Below, in pieces: positions 18,402 through 27,637 of a stretch of 64,000 nucleotides of DNA. How positions within the stretch are numbered: the first letter of the stretch is position 1; the number at the start of each line of letters is the position of its first letter. Under the pieces are notes generated by a model. The model had not been told where the DNA came from. It saw only the letters and a program-made list of their open reading frames with translations, and made no database searches. The stretch comes from Cyanobacteria bacterium FACHB-502. GTDB lineage: Bacteria; Cyanobacteriota; Cyanobacteriia; Elainellales; Elainellaceae. Location: positions 172,071 to 236,070 of the forward strand of contig JACJNZ010000058.1 of the NCBI GenBank assembly GCA_014695325.1, in the 5' to 3' direction. A program made the translations under genes and the position numbers.

Positions 18402-18596
18402 CTACTGATTGGCTCTAGCATCCTGCACTGCCGCTACAAAGAAAATTGCGGTGAGCGGCACAGCAAACGTCAAAATAATGCTGGTTGTCACAGTTCCAAG
18501 CTGAGGCATTCCAGAAGAGAGTTCAAAGACTGAACCAACGGCTGCGATCGCCGCCACACAGGAACCTGCTAACAGCACACCACTTTTTGGAGTCAC
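18402..18596 (-). CDS. Small two-helix membrane protein
   Basis: 64 residues starting at GTG, supported by a TAGGA ribosome-binding site 6 bases upstream. Two hydrophobic segments, about 5-24 (SGVLLAGSCVAAIAAVGSVF) and 35-57 (TVTTSIILTFAVPLTAIFFV), separated by a short Gly/Ser/Pro loop, with a polar end. It may span the thylakoid or plasma membrane. I do not recognise a named family. It sits between the FHA-PrsW gene (96 bases downstream) and def, all on the minus strand. Confidence 0.65.
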   Translation of the reverse strand: MTPKSGVLLAGSCVAAIAAVGSVFELSSGMPQLGTVTTSIILTFAVPLTAIFFVAAVQDARANQ

Positions 18597-18722
18597 TCGA
18601 GATCCTACCTTTTATGAATCAGTGCAAATTTTAATATTCTTATACAAAAAGGGGCGGCATGAAATCACTTTCCGCCGCCAGTTCGTTCAATTTAGAATTG
18701 CTGGAGTGAAACGCTCACCAGG

Positions 18723-19286
18723 CTATTTAATCCGCCGCACATCTTTGACGGAAAAGCCGTGCTTCACGAGTTCCTGGTTCATGGCGATCGCATTGTCAAC
18801 TCGATCAACAAACAAAATGCCATTCAGGTGGTCAATCTCATGGAGAATGACTCGCGCGAGTAGTCCGTCTGCCCGCAGTTTCTGGGGTCGCCCGGTGTCG
18901 TCTTTGTAGGACACTTCGATGACTTTCGAGCGAGTCACGTCCATAAACACGCCGGGAATACTAAGACAGCCTTCCTGAATTACGGACAAATCATCGCTTT
19001 CAGCCATAATCACCGGATTGATGAGGACGATCGGCGGATTTGCTGCCTCATCCGGCTGGGGATCGACCACAATCATTTGCTTATTAATGCCAACTTGAGG
19101 CGCAGCTAACCCGATGCCGTCTTCGGTGTACATCGTTTGCAGCATTTGGCGCGCTAGCCGCCGCACTTCATCGTCAATTTTGGTAAACCGCTTGGTAGGC
19201 TGCCGCAGGACACGATCGCCCATATAGCGCAGCGAAAGGGGGGCTTTGTCTAATTTCTTCTTCTCAACTGGAATTTGAGCTGTCAT
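18723..19286 (-). CDS. def: Peptide deformylase
   Basis: 187 residues with the three family motifs intact: GIGLAAPQVG (57-66), EGCLSIPG with the metal ligand Cys107, and HEIDHLNG with ligands His149 and His153 and catalytic Glu150. The enzyme removes the formyl group from the N-terminal methionine of new proteins, in the cytosol, using Fe(II) or similar. The N-terminal 12 residues (Lys-rich) extend a little beyond the core. Length is usual for cyanobacterial type 1B deformylases. A GAGG stands close upstream of the ATG. Divergent from the PlsY-PEP fusion gene. Confidence 0.96.
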   Translation of the reverse strand: MTAQIPVEKKKLDKAPLSLRYMGDRVLRQPTKRFTKIDDEVRRLARQMLQTMYTEDGIGLAAPQVGINKQMIVVDPQPDEAANPPIVLINPVIMAESDDLSVIQEGCLSIPGVFMDVTRSKVIEVSYKDDTGRPQKLRADGLLARVILHEIDHLNGILFVDRVDNAIAMNQELVKHGFSVKDVRRIK

Positions 19287-19351
19287 GACCTCGTGCCTGG
19301 CGGGATGAATGTAAATCTTAGTCGCTATTTCTTTCTATCTTAGTGAATCAC

Positions 19352-19470
19352 GGGTTTTGGCGGTAGGGGGGATTTTGGGGTACGGGGTGAAGGGGGTGGG
19401 TCGGTGGGGGATGAGGGGATAGGGTGGGAAGTGCTGGGGGATGTTGATTGACGGGGTTTGATTGGTTGGG
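19352..19470. repeat. G-rich run between divergent def and PlsY-fusion genes
   Basis: The plus strand carries at least eight runs of four or more G within about 100 bases (GGGGGG, GGGG, GGGG, GGGGG, GGGGG, GGGG, GGGGG, GGGG), with loops of 3-15 bases, and almost no C. Such spacing could fold a G-quadruplex on the plus strand, just upstream of the fusion gene at 19551. It may also be merely a simple-sequence tract; similar milder tracts occur at 9190-9240 and 51600-51690. Confidence 0.55.
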
Positions 19471-19550
19471 AGAAGGATTTTTCTGCTTGTGAACTAAAGC
19501 AAAGCACGCCGATAGAATAAAAGACGATCGCTTCAATTTGCTTACCGTTC

Positions 19551-22469
19551 ATGCTGCTGTCGCCGTTTTTGGGTGTATTGCTGATTCTGGTTGTCTGTCC
19601 GATTTTAGGCGGGTTGCCGTTGATTCGCTGGATTGTCTGGGGGATGACGGGGCAGCGGCTCGATCGCCTGGGGACGGGAAATGTGAGCGTTTCGGCGGCG
19701 TTTTATCATGGCGGAAAGTCGGCGGGCATTCTGGCGGTTGGTTCTGAGGCGTTGAAGGGCATTCTGGCGGTTTTGCTCGCGCGGATTTGTTTTCCCAATA
19801 GTCCTGCTTGGGAAGTGGTTGCGCTGATTGCGCTGGTGATTGGGCGTTATGGGATTGGGCGCGGGGCAGGAACGACCAATGTAACCTGGGGCTGGGTTGT
19901 GCATGATCCGATCGCTGCTGGGCTGATATTTTTGCTAAGCGGCATTAGCTTCACGCTGTTTCGGGAGAAGAAAACCGGGCGGCTGAGTGCGCTGGTGTGG
20001 CTGGTGATTATTGCGATTTTGCGCCATTCTCAAGATCGCGGACGAATTGCAGCGACAGTGCTGTTGGCTTTGATCATTGCCTGGATTTATCAGCAGATGC
20101 CCGATGATCTAGATTTGTCTGCGGATACTGCTCATTCGGAAGCTCAGCCTATGTTTCGGTTTTTTCGCGGCAACCGTGCCCTGCTTTCTCTTTCCCAGTC
20201 GCTTGATGCTCAGCAAGTGGGACAAAAGGCGGCAACGCTGGCTCAGCTTCATCGCTGGGGCTATCCGATTCCGATCGGCTGGGTGCTGCCTGCGGGAGAT
20301 GATTCGGCTCCATTGATCAATTCGATCGAACCCAGTCCCGAACAGCCTGTGATCGTGCGATCGTCTGCCATTGGCGAAGATACAGCAACGGCATCGGCGG
20401 CAGGACAGTATGAGTCGATCGCGAATGTCACCAGTCGGGCAGCGCTAGAGGAGGCGATTTTGCGCTGTCAGGCATCCTACAGTTTGCCCGGTGCAGTGCA
20501 GTACCGCGGCGATCGCGAGATTGCGGAAAGTGGCATGGCGATCATTGTGCAGCAGCAGATCCGGGGCGTGTTTTCAGGGGTGGCATTTAGTCGCGATCCG
20601 GTGGCACGTCAGGGAGATGCGATCGTGATTGAGGCGTTGCCGGGCGGGGCGGATCAAATCGTGTCGGGTCAGGTAACGCCGGAGCAATATCGCGTTTGGC
20701 TTGGGGATGGGGAAAGCCCGATCGGAAAGTCACCCCAAAGCTGGCAGTTGCCGGAGGAAGTCAAGCTCAACATGACGGGCGAAGGAGACGTGCCACCCCG
20801 ACTGATTCAGCAGGTGGCTTATCTCGCAAGGCATCTCGAAGCCCGCTTTCATGGGATTCCACAGGATATCGAGTGGACATTTGACGGTCAGCAACTCTGG
20901 CTGTTGCAGGCACGTCCGATCACAACGCTGATTCCCCTCTGGACGCGCAAAATTGCGGCTGAAGTGATTCCTGGCTTTATTCGTCCGCTCACCTGGTCGA
21001 TTAATCAGCCGTTGACCTGCGGCGTGTGGGGCGAGATTTTTACGATCGTCCTGGGCAACCGAGCGAAAGGATTAGATTTCACCGAAACCGCCACCCTGCA
21101 CAATTCCGCTGCCTATTTCAATGCTTCTTTACTGGGCGAAATCTTTCTGCGAATGGGGTTGCCGCCGGAAAGTCTAGAATTTCTGACGCGAGGGGCAAAA
21201 TTTAGCAAACCACCGATCGCCTCCACGCTGCAAAATTTGCCCGGGCTGGGGCGACTGGCAAAACGCGAGTTTCAGCTTGAGCAAGACTTTCAGCGCGACT
21301 GGCAGCAGCAGTTTCAGCCCGGATTGACGGCACTGGATCAGCAATCCGTAAACGAACTGAGCCCTGAAGCACTGCTCGATCGGATCGATCGCATCCTCAA
21401 TCTGTTGCGACGTGCCACCTACTACAGCATTTTTGCGCCCCTGAGTGCGGCTCTGCGGCAGGCAATTTTTAAAGTTGATCCGGCAGCTCTGGATAACCGT
21501 TTGACGCCCGAAACCGCATCTCTGCGATCGCTTCAGTCCCTTGCCGATCGGACTCGTCCGCTGCTCACAACCCTACCGACTGACAGCGAAACCCTGTTTG
21601 CTCACTTATCCACTCTGCCGGAAGGACAGCCCATCCTGGCGGAATTCGAGCGCCTGCTCAACGAATACGGTTACCTCAGCGAAGTCGGAACTGATATCGC
21701 TGTGCCGACCTGGAGAGAAGACCCCCACCCGGTGCGCGAGCTGCTTGCTGCTTTGGTACAGCAGCCTTTCGCAAATTTCTCCACCCAACCCAGCAAACCT
21801 GCAACCGGAAAGCTGCGGAAAGTCCAGCCACGAATTGATTTGAAAGGACGAGTGACAGAAGTGTATAGCAAGCTGCTGGCGGAACTGCGCTGGAGCTTTG
21901 TCGCGTTAGAGCAGCAATGGCTCCCCCAAAAATGGCTAGAGCAACCGGGCGATATTTTCTTTCTCACGTTCGAGGAAATCCGGCGATCGATCCAGGATGC
22001 CCCGTTCACCGCTCAACTGCCGCGCCAAATTGCTGATCGCAAAGCCCAGCTTGAGCGCGATCGGCAGCTTACTCCACCCCTGCTGGTCTACGGCAACGAT
22101 CCACCCCTGCCGCAATTCCAGCCCACCTGGGGCGACAGGACAACCGCTCAGACGCTTCAAGGCATTGGAGCCAGTGCCGGACGCGCAGAAGGAACCGTAT
22201 TAGTGTTGCAGGACTGGCGCAATCTGCCGCCGATCGATCGATCGACAATTCTGGTCGTTCCCTATACAGATTCGGGCTGGGCACCGCTTTTAGCAAGAGC
22301 AGGCGGACTGATTGCCGAAACGGGCGGGCAGCTATCTCATGGGGCGATCGTAGCGCGAGAATACGGCATTCCCGCAGTAATGAATGTCAGCCATGCGACA
22401 CAGCGATTTCAGAACGGACAGCAGGTGCGAGTTGATGGGCAGCAAGGCACAGTAGAAATTTTAGACTAG
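19551..22469 (+). CDS. PlsY-like domain fused to PEP-synthase/rifampicin-phosphotransferase-like protein
   Basis: 972 residues. Residues 1-190 are a PlsY-type acyl-phosphate:glycerol-3-phosphate acyltransferase-like membrane domain with six hydrophobic segments and the motif LGTGNVSVSAAFYHGGKSAG (compare GSGNxGATN), plus EALKG; the usual GHxFP loop is replaced by GRYGIGRG. Residues about 205-465 form the PPDK-type ATP-grasp domain (VIVRSSAIGEDTATASAAGQ, AIVIEALPGG, DIEWTFDGQQLWLLQARP). A helical middle (470-870) leads to a phosphohistidine swivelling domain (GGQLSHGAIV, His930). The PEP-binding barrel of true PEP synthase is absent, so the order is that of rifampicin phosphotransferase. Lipid-linked phosphotransfer is inferred, not shown. 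Divergent from def. Confidence 0.85.
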   Translation: MLLSPFLGVLLILVVCPILGGLPLIRWIVWGMTGQRLDRLGTGNVSVSAAFYHGGKSAGILAVGSEALKGILAVLLARICFPNSPAWEVVALIALVIGRYGIGRGAGTTNVTWGWVVHDPIAAGLIFLLSGISFTLFREKKTGRLSALVWLVIIAILRHSQDRGRIAATVLLALIIAWIYQQMPDDLDLSADTAHSEAQPMFRFFRGNRALLSLSQSLDAQQVGQKAATLAQLHRWGYPIPIGWVLPAGDDSAPLINSIEPSPEQPVIVRSSAIGEDTATASAAGQYESIANVTSRAALEEAILRCQASYSLPGAVQYRGDREIAESGMAIIVQQQIRGVFSGVAFSRDPVARQGDAIVIEALPGGADQIVSGQVTPEQYRVWLGDGESPIGKSPQSWQLPEEVKLNMTGEGDVPPRLIQQVAYLARHLEARFHGIPQDIEWTFDGQQLWLLQARPITTLIPLWTRKIAAEVIPGFIRPLTWSINQPLTCGVWGEIFTIVLGNRAKGLDFTETATLHNSAAYFNASLLGEIFLRMGLPPESLEFLTRGAKFSKPPIASTLQNLPGLGRLAKREFQLEQDFQRDWQQQFQPGLTALDQQSVNELSPEALLDRIDRILNLLRRATYYSIFAPLSAALRQAIFKVDPAALDNRLTPETASLRSLQSLADRTRPLLTTLPTDSETLFAHLSTLPEGQPILAEFERLLNEYGYLSEVGTDIAVPTWREDPHPVRELLAALVQQPFANFSTQPSKPATGKLRKVQPRIDLKGRVTEVYSKLLAELRWSFVALEQQWLPQKWLEQPGDIFFLTFEEIRRSIQDAPFTAQLPRQIADRKAQLERDRQLTPPLLVYGNDPPLPQFQPTWGDRTTAQTLQGIGASAGRAEGTVLVLQDWRNLPPIDRSTILVVPYTDSGWAPLLARAGGLIAETGGQLSHGAIVAREYGIPAVMNVSHATQRFQNGQQVRVDGQQGTVEILD

Positions 22470-22551
22470 CGATAATCTGGTTAAAAATTCCACGACTAGA
22501 GCAGTCTATTGTCACTCAATCCTTCTGCTAAAGAACTGACTCAACGACGAG

Positions 22552-23499
22552 TTAAACGACTGATCTGGTTGAGGGAGTTCGCAGCAGGCTCCTAATCAAT
22601 TGCTTGACCGGATGCAAGAGTTTGCGAACTCGATAGTTCAGGTAATTCCAGGTGCTAATGAGAAAGCGGCGAGTGAATGGAAACAGACACAAAAACTTTT
22701 CCCAAGGACTAAGCGACGATTTTTCCACCGCTGCCCAGAATGCCGCCATAACATCCAGGTAGCCCTGTTTTTTCACCTGAGCGGCTTGATTCTGATAGCA
22801 CTTCTCCAAGAATTCATCAAAAGGCGTTTTGAAATGGAATTTGCCGCGATGGGCGAGACAAATTGGAAGGTGAACAAAAGGTCCAGCTAAGCTCATCTCA
22901 ACGGCTAAGACTTGATCCGCAGCCAAGATATCTAATCGATGCCCACCAATTTTTTGGAGTACATCGCGCCGAATCATGCTGTAGATAGGATCAAAGAGAC
23001 GGTAATCAGAATTTAAGAACCACAGTACTCTTTCGTATCGCTTAACGGCAGCAGGAAAATCGAGCCGCCGTCCTTGATATTCGAGGAAGTCTCTCGTTCC
23101 GTCTTCGTCAAAGAAATCCTGGTTTGTTGTTACGGCGATCGCATCGGGTCGAGATTCCAGTGTTTCAATGCAGAGTTTGGCATAGTTGGGTTCAAGCCAG
23201 TCATCCCAACCAATCCAGCGAATATATTTGCCCCGGCTCAAATCAATGAGACGATTGAAGTTCCCTAAGATGCCAATATCTTTTGGGTTTCGGAAGTAGC
23301 GAATGCGATCATCTTTCTGAGCATAACGCTGGCAAATATCGGCTGTCGCATCAGTCGAATCATTATCACTGATCACAATTTCAAAGTTTTGAAAGTCTTG
23401 TGCCAGTAGAGAATCAAGTAACCTGGGTAGAAGCTGTTCGCCGTTACGAACCGGCAAGGCAAAGCTAAGAAGCGGTGAGCCAGGGCTTTGAGTAGTCAT
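22552..23499 (-). CDS. Glycosyltransferase family 2
   Basis: 315 residues. A GT-A fold starts immediately: FALPVRNGEQLLPRLLDSL, EIVISDNDSTDATADI, and the metal-binding WIGWDDWLEP. The C-terminal part (235-310) is basic and hydrophobic (FLCLFPFTRRFLISTWNYL) and could attach it to the membrane. It would add one sugar from a nucleotide donor to a surface glycan. It is the left boundary of the glycan locus, 287 bases downstream of the GT4 gene on the same strand. Donor and acceptor cannot be read from sequence. Confidence 0.88.
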   Translation of the reverse strand: MTTQSPGSPLLSFALPVRNGEQLLPRLLDSLLAQDFQNFEIVISDNDSTDATADICQRYAQKDDRIRYFRNPKDIGILGNFNRLIDLSRGKYIRWIGWDDWLEPNYAKLCIETLESRPDAIAVTTNQDFFDEDGTRDFLEYQGRRLDFPAAVKRYERVLWFLNSDYRLFDPIYSMIRRDVLQKIGGHRLDILAADQVLAVEMSLAGPFVHLPICLAHRGKFHFKTPFDEFLEKCYQNQAAQVKKQGYLDVMAAFWAAVEKSSLSPWEKFLCLFPFTRRFLISTWNYLNYRVRKLLHPVKQLIRSLLRTPSTRSVV

Positions 23500-23785
23500 A
23501 GGACAATCAACTGAGTTTATACGTTTTTTACAGTGAGTAATGCTTTACGGTGAGTAATGCAAATATGCTCTAAATTGTTTCATTCCAATTTCGTCAGAAG
23601 GGAAACGCTGTGCTCCTGACAAAACCAAATCATTTTTTGGTTTAGGGAATTATTAAGGTTATAAGGCAAACGTAAACCCGAAATCGGCTCAGGGCCAGCA
23701 AATTTACGGTTGCTTTATTGCTTGCTAATCAATTCATGAAGGAATCAGGTACTTATGCAGTAATCGCACATCTTGGTATCTTTTG

Positions 23786-26170
23786 CTACCCTAGGGCTGT
23801 TCGATACGCCTGGTGTAATCGCTGCACGTACTTTTCCATGCTGAAGTTACGGGAATTCTGCTGTCCGGCTTTTGCCAGACGATCGCGTAAAGGTCGATCG
23901 CTCAAAACCTGCTCCAGCTTCCGACGAATATCTTTCACGTCATACGGATCTACGTACAGCGCAGCGTTGCCGCATACTTCTGGTAGACAAGAAGCGTTTG
24001 AGGTAATCACCGGGCAGCCAAAAGTCATTGCTTCTACGGGCGGCAAGCCAAAGCCTTCATAAAGCGAAGGAAAAACAAAGCAGTAGGCTCCCCGATACAG
24101 GTAGCGCAGCGCGTTGGTCGAGACGTATTCTAAGAGCCTCACCTGTTTTTTCGATCGCTTCTGGTCAAATAAATAAGCGGTCTTGCCTAGTTCTTCTTCC
24201 CAAAGCCAGCCTTTTTTGCCTGCAATAATCAGAGGCATTTCGGTGTCTAGCGTGGCGTAGGCATCAAGCAGGCGACCTACATTTTTCTTCGGTTCGATCG
24301 CCCCAACAAATAGCAAATAATTCTGCGGTTCTAAGCCATATTGCTGCAAGAAAAACTCGACTTCTTCATCGGTGTCGCCATCGTCTAAGGGTTTGAGAGC
24401 GATCGGCTGATAGGTGACAATAATGCGATCGGGATCGACCTCAAAGTAAGTCAAGATGTCCTGTTTAGTATGCTCTGAAACGGCAATAATCGCGGCAGAT
24501 TCCTTTAGCGCAGCTTCAGTTTTGTAATAAAAACTCTCTTTGTCATCCAGCGTGGCATAAGGTAAACGCAGCGGAATCAGGTCGTGAATCGTGGTGATTT
24601 TCTTTGCGCCTCGTACCTGAATGGGCAGTGGATAAGTCGCGTGCCAAATATCGATTTTCTCAGGCACGGTAATTTGTGTACTAATCTTCAGTTTCTTGTA
24701 TAAAACATTTGCCAGGTCGTAGCACTGCGGCAAGTTAAATGAAGCGGCATATTTCAAAAAATCATCGCTGTATTGCCCTCGCTTCACCACTAAATTACTG
24801 CTGGTGTCGCGTCGTTTGGCTCGATAAAGTGGTCCTGATAAGCTCTTGAGCAATCCCTTTAGAACAAACAACAAATTTCGATCTTTGTCTTGATTGTCAA
24901 AGAAATACACTTCATCCAGCACCGCATTCTTTTTATAGGCACTGCGGCTTAGCAACACATCAATTTCGGCTCCCAGTTCGGTGAGGGCCTGGATCAGGCT
25001 AAGTCCATAGGTTTTAATGCCCGTCCCCTTAGTAAGCTGTAGGTTATAGCCGTCGATCAGCACTCGGACTCCCGCTAAACTGTTGGAGTCATCTGCATGG
25101 GATTCCGCGATCGGTTGAATTTTCGGCTGACTTTTGGGCTGGCTTCTGGGCTGAACGGTGAGCGTGGTTGATTCCGAAGCATTCACCAATCCGGGCACAC
25201 AGACCACATAGCCTCCCCGCTTAACGATCGACCGAGGCGACCAGGTGGTAATCCAGCCATTCTCATCCGTTGCAGTCAGGGTTTCCTCTTCGTCTCCGGG
25301 CGGGGTCGAGACAGGAATTGGTAGCAGCGATGCCCAGTAATCTCGATGGGCATGAAAGTGAACCCCAGAACTAGAAAGCTTCAGCTTCACCGGAATGCCA
25401 TTAACGCTGTCTGATCGTACTGTCGCATGATCCGGATCATCGTCACCTACTAGCAAAGGACGCTCTTGTGGATCTTGCACTTTCTGAAGTAACGCGATCG
25501 TCTCTGGTCTTACTTCTGCTGTGTCCTGAAAGCAAGAAATCCAGCGAATCGACGGATCGTTGAGCCAGTAGCTAACTCCTGCACTGAGCGCGGCGGCTGG
25601 ACGAAACTGGGGAAGCTTCAGGAGTTGTACCTGATGGCGATCGGCAAGGGCTTGGTTTTGCGCTGCCTTCTCCCCCTCTGAGCCGTTATCCACCACCACT
25701 ACGGGAATGTTTAACGCCAGGACTTGGGGCAGCGACCGATCGAGGGCATCGGGTCTGTTGTGGGTAAGCACTACTGCCGCCGCAGGCTGAATGTTGCCCT
25801 CCAAGTCATAAAAGCGATCGACGGCATCCATCCGTTCAAATAACGCTTTCAGATCGTTCTCATCCGTGGCAAGGAATTCGGTAATGGGCGCTCGGGCGTA
25901 GACGACAAATACGGCATTCGCGTACACCGGATGAAATTTGTGGACAATTTCGGCTCCCAAGGGCGCATAAATCTCGGTGATTTGTCCTTTATGAATGACC
26001 GCAAACGCAAGCTGCTCTAGCGATAGGGCAGGAGAAACGCTGTAGGGATAGGTTCCTGGAAACGGCTCAAAAAACTCACCGGGTGCAAGGATGGCATCGA
26101 GGGGCTGAGCGTGCTGCTGAAGAAAATCACGCACTTGCAGCCAGTACAAATCGTCGATCGGAAATGCCAT
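23786..26170 (-). CDS. Bifunctional glycosyltransferase (GT2-like region + GT4)
   Basis: 794 residues, start supported by GAGG 8 bases upstream. Residues 1-125 are unassigned; 130-345 look like a GT2-type domain (AAVVLTHNRPDALDRSL, IPVVVVDNGSEG, a region with GDDDPDH); a Gln/Pro/Ser linker (about 350-370, repeats of SQPK/IQP) follows; 372-794 are a full GT4 (GT-B) transferase with RVLIDGYNLQLTKGTGIKTY, LFVGAIEPKKNVGRL and the nucleotide-binding EGFGLPPVE (Glu705, Glu713). The GT4 part resembles mannosyl/rhamnosyl transferases of O-antigen loci. The first domain lacks a clear DxD apart from the acidic run, so its activity is uncertain. Confidence 0.85.
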   Translation of the reverse strand: MAFPIDDLYWLQVRDFLQQHAQPLDAILAPGEFFEPFPGTYPYSVSPALSLEQLAFAVIHKGQITEIYAPLGAEIVHKFHPVYANAVFVVYARAPITEFLATDENDLKALFERMDAVDRFYDLEGNIQPAAAVVLTHNRPDALDRSLPQVLALNIPVVVVDNGSEGEKAAQNQALADRHQVQLLKLPQFRPAAALSAGVSYWLNDPSIRWISCFQDTAEVRPETIALLQKVQDPQERPLLVGDDDPDHATVRSDSVNGIPVKLKLSSSGVHFHAHRDYWASLLPIPVSTPPGDEEETLTATDENGWITTWSPRSIVKRGGYVVCVPGLVNASESTTLTVQPRSQPKSQPKIQPIAESHADDSNSLAGVRVLIDGYNLQLTKGTGIKTYGLSLIQALTELGAEIDVLLSRSAYKKNAVLDEVYFFDNQDKDRNLLFVLKGLLKSLSGPLYRAKRRDTSSNLVVKRGQYSDDFLKYAASFNLPQCYDLANVLYKKLKISTQITVPEKIDIWHATYPLPIQVRGAKKITTIHDLIPLRLPYATLDDKESFYYKTEAALKESAAIIAVSEHTKQDILTYFEVDPDRIIVTYQPIALKPLDDGDTDEEVEFFLQQYGLEPQNYLLFVGAIEPKKNVGRLLDAYATLDTEMPLIIAGKKGWLWEEELGKTAYLFDQKRSKKQVRLLEYVSTNALRYLYRGAYCFVFPSLYEGFGLPPVEAMTFGCPVITSNASCLPEVCGNAALYVDPYDVKDIRRKLEQVLSDRPLRDRLAKAGQQNSRNFSMEKYVQRLHQAYRTALG

Positions 26171-26382
26171 TGCTCTGCCTCACTGGTCGCCAATTTCCCA
26201 TTTAATCACTTGATTGGTCAATTGCCTGCTTCAGCAGCCTGAGCGGTGCAAAGTGAACGTTTTAGCGGAAAAGCAGCTTGAATCGTCTGGCTTACTTCAT
26301 CTTTCGTAAAGGTATCGATCGGCGTGGTACTATCTCTGCATAATCCGCTGAAACTCCAGCATCGTCCCTTCTGTAGCGGCAT

Positions 26383-27504
26383 ATGATGACCCGAGAAGAG
26401 AAAATCCTGTCTGCGATCGATCCAGCTACTCAGCTTGGGCTTGAGATTGGTCCCTTGAATCGACCGATTGTTACTTGCCAAATGGGCAAAATCCGCTATG
26501 TCGATCATGCATCGACCGAAGAACTCAAGCAGAAGTATGCTGAGGACTCGAATGTTGACATTGATCAAATTGTCAAGGTGGATTACGTTTGGGGTGAAAA
26601 GCAACTGCCTCAGCTGGCGGGGGACGAAGCTCCGTTTGACTATGTGGTCGCGTCGCATGTCATTGAGCATGTGCCGGATTTGATTGGCTGGCTTAAAGAA
26701 ATTCATGCAGTTCTGAAACCGGGCGGCATCCTGACGCTAGCAATTCCCGATAAACGCTACTGTTTCGATTATTTTCGTCAACCAACTGAGCCTGCCCAGG
26801 TTGTTGAAGCTTATTTGCAGGGCAACCGTAAACCAACTCCTAGACAGATTTTTGAACACTTGTCGCAGGTTGCCTTCTGGCAAGGGCAACTTGGTTGGAG
26901 CCACGAGGTCGAAGCCAGCGAACTAACCCGTTTGTACACGGATAGGCAAGCATGGGAGGTGGCGTATCAAGCTTCAATCGACAATCAGTATCATGATGTT
27001 CACTGCTGGGTCTTCACTCCCCGCACCTTTTTTCAACTGCTGCGAACACTGATTGATATTAACTTAGTTGATTTCAAAGTTGCTGAGTATTACGACACGA
27101 CAGGGCTGGAGTTTTACATCAGCCTGGAAGCAATGGACTTAACCAAGCATCCAGACGATCGCAAAGCAATTCAGCTTGAAAGTTTGCCGACTATTGATCG
27201 CGATCGACCGCAAATTGCACCTTTGGAACCCCAATCAATACTGGAGGATGAACGCGTTCAATCCCTGCTGGTTGAACTGGAATCTGAACGTGAAATGAGT
27301 AAACTCGCTCATCTGCGAATCGGGGAACATCAGGAGACAATCCAGCGTTTACGGAAAAGGGTTAAAAACTTGAAAATAAAGCTGGAAGACTCCGAAAATC
27401 AAATTAAGGCAATGAAAACCAGCAAGTTTTGGAAACTGCGATCGCAGTGGCTTAAATTGAAGCAGTTGCTTGGCTTAAACGAAACTGGATCGAATGCTCG
27501 CTGA
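26383..27504 (+). CDS. SAM-dependent methyltransferase with C-terminal coiled coil
   Basis: 373 residues. The class I methyltransferase core (about 15-235) begins with LGLEIGPLNRPIV and has DYVVASHVIEHVPDLIGWLK (motif II region) and LKPGGILTLAIPDKRYCFDY. A coiled coil (about 285-350) precedes the short conserved end MKTSKFWKLRSQWLKLK. The same ending follows coiled coils in the next two genes (27638, 30848), which suggests that the three proteins bind one another or one scaffold. It probably methylates a sugar of the growing glycan. Divergent from the GT4 gene; 133 bases upstream of the next plus-strand gene. Confidence 0.87.
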   Translation: MMTREEKILSAIDPATQLGLEIGPLNRPIVTCQMGKIRYVDHASTEELKQKYAEDSNVDIDQIVKVDYVWGEKQLPQLAGDEAPFDYVVASHVIEHVPDLIGWLKEIHAVLKPGGILTLAIPDKRYCFDYFRQPTEPAQVVEAYLQGNRKPTPRQIFEHLSQVAFWQGQLGWSHEVEASELTRLYTDRQAWEVAYQASIDNQYHDVHCWVFTPRTFFQLLRTLIDINLVDFKVAEYYDTTGLEFYISLEAMDLTKHPDDRKAIQLESLPTIDRDRPQIAPLEPQSILEDERVQSLLVELESEREMSKLAHLRIGEHQETIQRLRKRVKNLKIKLEDSENQIKAMKTSKFWKLRSQWLKLKQLLGLNETGSNAR

Positions 27505-27637
27505 AGATCGCTGTTAAGAGGAAAATATCAACTTGTTCTTAGAAGGTAAGAGCGGTTCGATATTTTGCTTAATCAAGTTTAATTTTCTGATTCTCCATAG
27601 CACTGCATAAAACTTATCTGTAACCCTTCCGTAACTC

